A stretch of DNA of 27,661 nt from Glomus cerebriforme (Eukaryota; Glomeromycota; Glomeromycetes; Glomerales; Glomeraceae), in contig QKYT01000128.1 of assembly GCA_003550305.1 (NCBI GenBank), positions 89,811 through 117,471 of the forward strand. Direction: 5' to 3'. This document shows positions 21,567 through 27,661 of this stretch, one piece after another. Every line of letters starts with the position of its first letter. Position 1 is the first letter of the stretch. Below the pieces are notes generated by a model, which saw only the letters and a list, made by a program, of their open reading frames with translations, did not search any database and was not told the DNA's origin. The position numbers were made by a program, and so were the translations under genes.

Positions 21567-21663
21567 TAAGCATGATATAAGTATATACCATACGATCTTT
21601 AGGTGTTAGCAAAAGTATAAAATTAAGTATTGAGATGTAATATTTTATCGCAACTGCATCCTG

Positions 21664-21705
21664 GTGTTTGCAGGATATTTCAGATATTCCAACTGGACAA
21701 GTACA
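21664..21705 (-). other. SWIM zinc-finger motif of the MULE relic
   Basis: CTCPVGISEISCKH matches CxCx(n)CxH, the SWIM zinc-binding signature that commonly follows the catalytic core of Mutator-like transposases. Confidence 0.85.
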
Positions 21706-22054
21706 CATTTCAAATTCGCTATTCATAGTATAGAAAAGGTCACTTTGTCTTGTACTTAGTACTGAAAATTCATTTTCTACACTTGTTTCTTTAATAGAAT
21801 TTATATCTATTCTTTTCCAACCAGGGCACAAAAAAATTTTGCAATACGTAAGTGTCCAGAATGTTTATATGCAATTTTAAGCAACCGTCACTTGTAGAAT
21901 CTCTCATATTTGCTACCACAAATTGAAATACTTGAACACAATTATACGCTTGTGTCCTTGCAAAGATGATGTCTTTCAAAATACCAAAACTCCTTTTAAT
22001 ATAATTGTTAGTATGATTTCTGCGTATAGACAGTCCTACACAAAAAGAATAGGC

Positions 22055-22140
22055 CTAAATATAAATAAATAACAATTTATTAGCATAGAAAATATAGAAC
22101 AATTGTAATAGCATTAATAGTAATAGAATTAATAAACTAC
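22055..22140 (-). other. intron in the MULE relic (86 nt, phase 0)
   Basis: Donor GTAGTT and acceptor ATATTTAG, with a CTAAT branch-like motif 29 nt before the end. Splicing joins FW to AYSFCVGLSIRRNH in frame. Confidence 0.7.
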
Positions 22141-22382
22141 CCAAAATTAACAATGCTTCCTCAAGATTTCAAAGTGTTTTTGGATTAATAGATAAAAATA
22201 ATAAAATGTTTGTGCAAATTCATAATAATGTGTATCTATCTCTGAACTTAATGATATATAAAGAATTTTCTTCATCTTTTTCATTATGGATGCTCGATCT
22301 TCCTTTTTAATTTTATGTTTTAGATCATGAAGCCACCTTCAAAATGCTTGTAAGATATGAAACGTGCACAAAAGATGAATCC

Positions 22383-22484
22383 CTGTGGTAAATTCAAATT
22401 CATAGCTAGTAATAATTTGATTAATTTGTTAAATTCATTTCAATTAATTAAATTAAACTTGGATTATAGTATTCATTATAATAC
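22383..22484 (-). other. intron in the MULE relic (102 nt, phase 1)
   Basis: Donor GTATTA and acceptor TTACCACAG. Splicing joins ELCWLQ to RIHLLCTFHILQAF in frame, restoring a segment typical of this transposase lineage. Confidence 0.7.
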
Positions 22485-23928
22485 TTTGTAGCCAACACAA
22501 TTCCAAAGTATTGCGCTCTGCACTTGAATCATCTGTGAGAAAAATGACTGGATCCACTAATGGACCACATCCAAAAAAGGTATATTCAGGAAGAATCATT
22601 TTTAATAAACCTATTGCTTTTCTAAGGTGATTTTAAGTTTGTCAAAAGTGATGAATATTCTAAGCAGAAGTACTCTGATCACACAACTAGTATAGAGAAG
22701 AGTAATCGATGTGTTAAGTTGTTCAAACGAAGCTGAAGCATCCATATAACACAACTCTTCTGCTTGTGGTATCTTTTCGTATACTCCACACATAAGGCCC
22801 GTTACAATGCAAAGTATAAATACTTTGTCATTACATGCGTCATATTCTTATAACACTACTTTTCTCTGACCTGAATCATTATAGTCTTCAACCATTGACC
22901 TTAAGTGTATGAATATCTAATTTCTGTTACAGCTGCCAAGTATAGTATCACGATATTTTTGAAAAATATGAAAAACAGCATCATAGTCAGGATTGTTAGC
23001 CTAATCGAAAAGCATCTCCAACAATTCTTAGTTATTTGTAGCACTAAGATGGAGTTTATAAATAGTGCGGAGGTAGGCAAATATCCATCTTTAAATAACT
23101 CAATGAATTTTTCCTTAATTTCATCTTTAATATGGCAAAAACTTAGAGATTCTGCAGAAATAATTATATGATTATGAGTAAATTTGAGGTTTATTTTCAA
23201 TAGATGACTATATACAAGGTTTTGCCACTCCAACCGAAGATGAATGGATGCAGTGCAATCAATATTACATGTCCGAGATGATTGTGGATGTTTAGTTATA
23301 CAATTTATTTCTTATTTTTTCTTGATTTGATGGCTATGGATATAATGCTTTAACTCCCAACAAATCACCCAGTTTTCTGTTAACTTGAAATCTCTCATTT
23401 TTAGCATTATAGTTTTTGAATATGATTCAAATTCTGCAACTCATCTAGATGCTTCTTCTTCATTACTTACATTCACAAATGTGTCTAACTTGAAATTTAC
23501 AACCTCAAAATTCTCTTGTGTTCTGTATGGTGGCAAATTATTTAAATTTCTAATTAAATAAGTATAATTGCAAGGTAAAACTGGTTTCAAAATATTCGGC
23601 AAGTGATTCCAAGAAAAGATCTATATAAAGCATATAAATATATATGATAAAATGCTCTATTAATTTAAAAATGATATATAAATGATATTTTATAATAAAT
23701 ATTACAAATCAAATACATTTTAATGCTTTATAACTAATATTTTAATAAATATTTTATAACTAAATGTTTTACTATAACTAATAAACTAATTTTACTTCAA
23801 TTTTAATAAATATATATATATTGTAATTCTGCTATTTCGCCAACTTTTTAAAATAAAGTTTTTACCTAAATGATATTAAGAAAAGATTGACTAACCTATG
23901 GGTTATTTTGGGTGTTTTTTGTAGCCAT

Positions 23929-24169
23929 CTTGTTTCACAAAATACAAATATGCAACTTAAAAAACTTTAAATTTTAAATTTTATTTCTATCATTTTTTGC
24001 TAATAAAAGGTCTTTATAATTATATAAATGTTAGGAAGACTCTCAAGAGTGAAAAAAAAAATTGGAGAGTGAAAAAAAAATGGAGAAAAAAGCTTAGAAA
24101 ATATCTATCAATACAAAGGGACTACACAAAGGTATTGTTATCAGCTTGTTATTGGTTTGATTACGCTAT
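23929..24169. other. 5' flank of the MULE relic
   Basis: Would hold the minus-strand promoter and outer end of the transposon. GATTACGCT at 24159-24167 matches GGTTACGCT at 20247-20255 in eight of nine bases. A 65-codon plus-strand frame here is Lys-rich low-complexity sequence and is not supported. Confidence 0.4.
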
Positions 24170-25391
24170 TGCATTTAATTTTATTTGTCTCTGATAATAC
24201 AGTCAGACAAATGATTGATAGCTGAGCCATATCATCAGTATAACCTGTCACACATTTCGGATGTACCTGGCAATATATCTTTGAATGAAAGTAAGGTAAA
24301 CATTTCTAAAATTATTAAGCCTTATGCAGAATATGATTTTAAATTCTGCATGAAGTTTATCAGAATTATTTGATTAAGTAATAAAATTAGATCAAAAGCA
24401 AATCCTATACTAGTTTTATTATTCTCTTGAATTTGAAAATAAAGTCAAAAACTTTACAGTAAAATTCAATATATTATAAATCAGATGACTTCAAAACTAT
24501 GACAAAATGTTATGATTATTTCACTTTAAAAAATACCAATAGTAATCAGAATAGTGCATTTATTTTTTTGAAAGCTAAGGTATGTAATACATTATCTGGA
24601 TCTTAATCTAATCCAACTTATAATCACATCTATTTTTGTAACAAGATACTAGATCAATATCCTAATTTATATAGAGAATTTAGTAATGAAAATTTTGATT
24701 ATTATGGTATTACTGATGAAATATCATATTCATTATGCAAGTTAGATCATAATGATGAAGAAAGTATAGAAGGTAGATATAAAGATAGATCTTATTTTTA
24801 TTAAATGTAAATAGCATGAAATTGAAATAGTTGCATAGTCCTATTACTTTACATTAGTTTGGATAACTCTTTAGAGTAATAATCTATCTGAAAATTTTAA
24901 TTTTTTTTTTTTAAACAAATAGATCTATATGAGAAAAAGGAATTTAAATTGACTCATAATCATATAAAATTAAGATATGTCCAAGACTAATAAAATACTA
25001 ACCTCTAAATATCTGGATTGGCATGCCAAATTAAGTGGATTACCAAGCATTTTGATGGATAAAATTTGGTTCAGTTTATACAAAAAATATAAAAAGAAAC
25101 TGGATATAAGCTATAGTAATTATTAAAAGTATATGCATTAGAAGTTATAAATTTGATGCCAAAAAATAAAGTATTATATTTATCTTTTTTTGAGCAATAT
25201 AAAGAAAAGGGTCCATTATTTTTAAAGTCAGGTCTGATCCAGAATTAATTATCAAATCCATCTTAAAGCACTTTCTATACTTAAAATTTTGAAATAGTTT
25301 TAGAGGGATTGATAATTATAATTTTGCATTATTTTAGCTATGAAACTCACTATGTCCTATTTATCAGAAAAATTTTAGAGATGCAGAATTG
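24170..25391 (+). pseudogene. C-terminal part of a Rhizophagus multicopy family, decayed
   Basis: Plus-strand relic in successive frames. Segments include SDNTVRQMID, KIIKPYAEYDFKFCMKFI, AKVCNTLSGS (then a stop), YPNLYREFSNENFDYYGITD, SLCKLDHNDEESIEGRYKD, then after a one-base shift FIKCK and HEIEIVA. A clean 49-codon frame from ATG 24977 to TAA 25124-25126 contains YLDWHAKLSGLPSIL and SLYKKYKKKLD. It is followed by KVLYLSFFEQYKEKGPLF, then SDPELIIKSILKHFLYL and NSLCPIYQKNF. At least five nonsense codons and several frameshifts are present. I recall the GITDE...LCxLxHDDEESxEGRYK and EIEIVA motifs from a large unnamed Rhizophagus family that starts with a coiled coil like the one at 18804, so this is probably the 3' end of that same broken gene. 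Confidence 0.6.
24977..25126 (+). other. undamaged 49-codon segment within the C-terminal relic
   Basis: ATG 24977-24979 to TAA 25124-25126 without lesions, containing SKYLDWHAKLSGLPSILMD. It has no start context, so it is most likely a surviving exon piece rather than an independent gene. Confidence 0.4.
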
Positions 25392-25624
25392 CAAAAATTT
25401 GCAAAAATTGCAAATTTCTGCTTTTTTTTATGTATTTTTGATGAATATCTGTGCAGTTCTTTAAATAATTTTCTTCAAAATTTTTTAATAAAGTTTTTAG
25501 AAAAGATCTGCAATAATCTCCAATATTGCAAATTTGTTAAAAACTTTATGCAAAAATCTTTAAAGATTTTTTTTTATTTTAATAAACTTCAGTTAAAATA
25601 TTATTTAACTGTTTTAAATTTTAG
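25392..25624. other. AT-rich transition with TTGCAAA repeats
   Basis: Repeated TTGCAAA and TGCAAAAAT motifs (25388-25416, 25527-25562). The open frame across 25389-25652 is driven by these and is not supported as coding. The last 20 bases resemble an intron 3' end before the first micro-exon-like unit. Confidence 0.4.
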
Positions 25625-27363
25625 GATTCAAAGTCTTAGACAAAATTGGTAAGTTCTTCAAACTTCATGTTTAATCTGCAATATGCAGATTTTTTTAGTT
25701 TTTTTTTTTTGCAAGACTCTGGACTCCTCTTATTATCTCCAGACTTTACTTTTAAAGATAAATAAATATATACTTTTTTTATTTAATAAATATTTACTAA
25801 CATTCATTTTGTACAGTATTTTTTAGATTTCAAAAAACTTAGGTATAGCTTTAAATTTTCATTTTGAAAGTAATAACTTCAAAATGAATTTTTATTTTTT
25901 TTTATTTATGAATGTTTACTAATATTCTTTTTGTATTTTTTTTAGATTCCAGAAAACTGAAATATAGCTTCAGACTTCTATTTCAAAGGTAAGACTTCAA
26001 AAAGTTATTTTTTTTTATTTTTTTTTATTAAATGAATATTTATTTAACGTTTTTTTTGTTTTTTTTTTTATATTTCAGGAAATCAAAGTATGGCTCCAGA
26101 CTCTTATTTTGAAGGTAAGATTTCAAAATTTTATTTTTATTTTTTTTTATTTATGAATATTTACTAATATTTTTTTGTATTTTTTAGGTTCTAGAAAACT
26201 GAAGTATGATCCTAAATTTCCATTTTAAAGGTAATAACTTTAAAATAGATTTATTTTTATTTTTATTTTTTTATTTATTTATAAATGTTTACTAATATTC
26301 TTTTTATTTCTTTAGGTTTAAGAAGTCAAAAGACTTCCTTTTTAAAAGTAATTTTTCAAAATTCTATTTTTTTTGTTTTTTTTTTTAATTTAATGAATAT
26401 TAGCTAATATTCTTTTTTTTTTTAGATTCAGGTCTTCAGGTATGGAACTTTGAAATAGATTTGTAGTAAAGGGAAGGGATATTAAAAGAAACATTACTAA
26501 TATAACATTCTTTTTTTTCTTATAGGTTCAGATTTGACTTAGATTTTAAAGATTAGGACTTTAGCTTCAGGATTTAACCTGAACTTTCAGTTAAGGGTTT
26601 ATATAGAGGAAAATAAATATAGATTTTTTTTATTAAAGAAATGTTATTAACATAATATTTTTTTCTTTTTTTGTAGAACTTCAGCTTCAGATTCAACTTC
26701 TTGAACTTTGAAATTAAAGGTTTATTAGGGTTATCTACTTTGTTTTTTTTAATAAAACATTTTACTAACATTTCTTTTCTTTTCTTTTATAGGTTCTTCT
26801 GGATGGTATTTTGAAGATATATCTTTGAATTTTATTATTATTTTTTTAATGAAATGTTAATAACTAACATTCCATTTTTTTTGTAGAAGTGGATTCCCAG
26901 GATTTTGAAGGTAAATTTACCTTCATTTTTAAAGATTTTTTTTAATAATATTTCTAATATTTTGTTTATTTTTTGTTTATAGGTCCTGAAATTAAGTAAT
27001 TCAGAATTTTAATATTCTTTTTTAGGTCTCACAATATAGATATACAAAATTTCGAAAGTAAACTTCAAAACTTTTTTTTATTGTATTTAACAAAATATTA
27101 ATAACTAACGTTCATTTGATATATTGATGATTTGAAAACCTTAGGTCTGAGTGATATGCAAAAAAAAATGATTTAATAATTTAGGTGAATTAACCAAAAA
27201 ATTATCTAGTAAGAAAGTGAAAAAGTCAGGTGAAAAGAAGATATCAGGTATGCTAAAAAAACTTATTGAATAATTATTCTTTAAAACATCTCATAATTCT
27301 GAGTTTATAGAAAAAGAAACTGAAGATTTCTTTGATCTATACAATACAATCATTAATTCGTGA
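25625..27363 (+). CDS. candidate micro-exon gene, 3' part: tandem series of about 17 tiny exon-like units
   Basis: Units with T-rich AG acceptors, short exon-like segments and usually GTAA-type donors lie at 25625-25648, 25716-25757, 25827-25869, 25946-25988, 26079-26114, 26188-26230, 26316-26347, 26426-26458, 26526 on, 26677-26719, 26793-26816, 26887-26910, 26983-26995, 27026-27057, 27145 on, 27185-27247 and 27311-27363. Seven have lengths 24, 42, 36, 33, 24, 24 and 63, each open in phase 1 to phase 1. Others are one base off a multiple of three. Exons repeatedly end in a DFxFKG-like peptide (PDSYFEG, DSQDFEG, GWYFED). Introns share GTAAnANTTCAAAA starts and CTAAT/CTAAC branch-like motifs 20-35 nt before AG. 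The last two units splice in phase to a Lys-rich end, KKLSSKKVKKSGEKKIS plus EKETEDFFDLYNTIINS, with stop TGA 27361-27363. No first exon is seen. Some units have lost donors (GT to AT at 25758 and 26817), so the gene may be partly decayed. Function unknown. Confidence 0.5.
27185..27363 (+). other. last two exons of the micro-exon array with intron 27248-27310
   Basis: The exon at 27185-27247 (63 nt) enters in phase 1 and ends ATATCAG; donor GTATGC; acceptor TTTATAG ending at 27310. The joined codon G|AA gives Glu, and the frame runs to TGA. Without splicing the frame stops at 27271-27273, so a retained-intron form would give a different C-terminus (MLKKLIE). Confidence 0.55.
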
Positions 27364-27505
27364 TATGTGAGTCAATTGCAAAAAAATGTCGATCATTATT
27401 ATAGATCAGCGGTGATAATAATAATTATATTTTTTAAGGTACTTGAGAATCTCACACTTCTTAAATAATTTTACTTNAAATTATAAATCAAATACNNGTT
27501 AAATC
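27364..27505. other. short intergenic spacer with ambiguous bases
   Basis: About 140 bases between the stop of the micro-exon array and the next start codon. Ns at 27477 and 27496-27497 limit reading. No clear poly(A) or promoter motif. Confidence 0.5.
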
Positions 27506-27661
27506 ATGAGTAAANNAAAAGAATATNAAGTTAGTTTAATTTCTCTTGGGTTTATAAATGAAAATTTACATTATGGACCATTTTCTCGAGATTGGTGGGA
27601 AATGCGACGCACAAATAATACAAGTAAAACATCTGGCTTATATCCCATTCGTGTAAACATG
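27506..27661 (+). CDS. hypothetical protein, N-terminal 52 codons, runs off the window
   Basis: An open frame from ATG 27506-27508 to the window edge with no stop. It has clearly better codon content than the flanks (Trp-Trp, several Arg CGx codons, Pro). The readable sequence includes VSLISLGFINENLHYGPFS, RDWWEMRRTNN and SGLYPIRVNM. Ns at 27515-27516 and 27527 hide two residues. No motif is recognised, and no signal peptide is obvious. It could be the start of a gene or an exon of a family member. ATG is preceded by AATC and is the first in frame after stops. Confidence 0.6.
   Translation, partial: MSKXKEYXVSLISLGFINENLHYGPFSRDWWEMRRTNNTSKTSGLYPIRVNM

Larger units (their letters stand above)
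20889..23928 (-). pseudogene. Mutator-like (MULE) transposase, intron-containing and decayed
   Basis: Minus-strand relic of a MULE transposase (DDE superfamily). A candidate first exon starts at ATG 23928 (MATKNTQNNP) and splices in phase to 23620. Next comes a Cys/His-containing N-terminal part (HPQSSRTCNIDCTA). The first catalytic Asp lies in CYMDASASF (codon 22742-22740) and the second in FLTDDSSAERN (22533-22528). The third-residue motif is NHTNNYIKRSFGILKD, with Lys (21997-21995) where this family has Glu. A SWIM zinc finger C-x-C...C-x-H lies at 21705-21664. The C-terminal tail ends at TAA 20891-20889. Canonical introns are retained at 23621-23865, 22383-22484, 22055-22140 and 21506-21566. 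Frameshifts occur near 23050, between the two Asp motifs and near 21870-21840, with several nonsense codons. It is non-functional, and retained introns rule out a processed copy. Confidence 0.85.

Noticed and set aside
25625..27250. CRISPR-like array or simple minisatellite
   Set aside because: Unit lengths vary, repeats are degenerate, and similarity follows splice-site and exon positions rather than a fixed repeat-spacer pattern; the organism is eukaryotic.

Overview
The window is a very AT-rich eukaryotic contig with short GT–AG introns, long homopolymer runs and ambiguous bases. Introns of about 60–100 nt carry CTAAT/CTAAC-like branch sites and T-rich 3' ends. The compact genes, together with multicopy families and an intron-bearing Mutator-like transposase that I recognise, point to an arbuscular mycorrhizal fungus (Glomeromycotina), most likely Rhizophagus or a close relative. 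This assignment rests on recalled family resemblance, not on a database search.

Layout. 1–5.6 kb is an AT-rich repeat graveyard. It holds a decayed exon (310–579), a nonautonomous terminal-inverted-repeat (TIR) element with a 9-bp target-site duplication (TSD) (942–1352), a tandemly duplicated short ORF (1598–1946) and a second small TIR element (4282–4496). 5.6–13.9 kb is the ordinary genic part. It contains one intact two-exon gene for a leucine-rich-repeat protein with a C-terminal Cys cluster (6930–8554, +) and one small intact gene on the other strand (12853–13128, −), separated by low-complexity DNA and a 715-base assembly gap (10941–11655). 14.5–18.3 kb holds minus-strand gene relics: a three-exon fragment, a coiled-coil fragment and a broken OTT_1508-like deaminase.

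18.8–25.4 kb reads best as one plus-strand multicopy gene broken by nested insertions. The N-terminal coiled-coil part (18804–20257) carries a 518-bp Mutator-type nonautonomous element flanked by an exact 9-bp TSD. A decayed, intron-containing Mutator-like transposase on the minus strand (20889–23928) follows, and the C-terminal part of the gene family resumes at about 24.17 kb. That the two ends belong to one gene is an inference.

25.6–27.4 kb is the most unusual segment: a series of about 17 tiny exon-like units, 13–63 nt each. Each has a 3' splice-site-like sequence, most have a 5' splice-site-like sequence, branch-site-like motifs recur in the introns, and many exons are phase-symmetric. 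The last two give a plausible Lys-rich C-terminus ending at 27363. The window ends inside another plus-strand gene starting at 27506.

There is no operon-like cooperation between genes. The functional content is two ordinary cellular genes, and most of the remainder records transposition and C-to-T-type decay.
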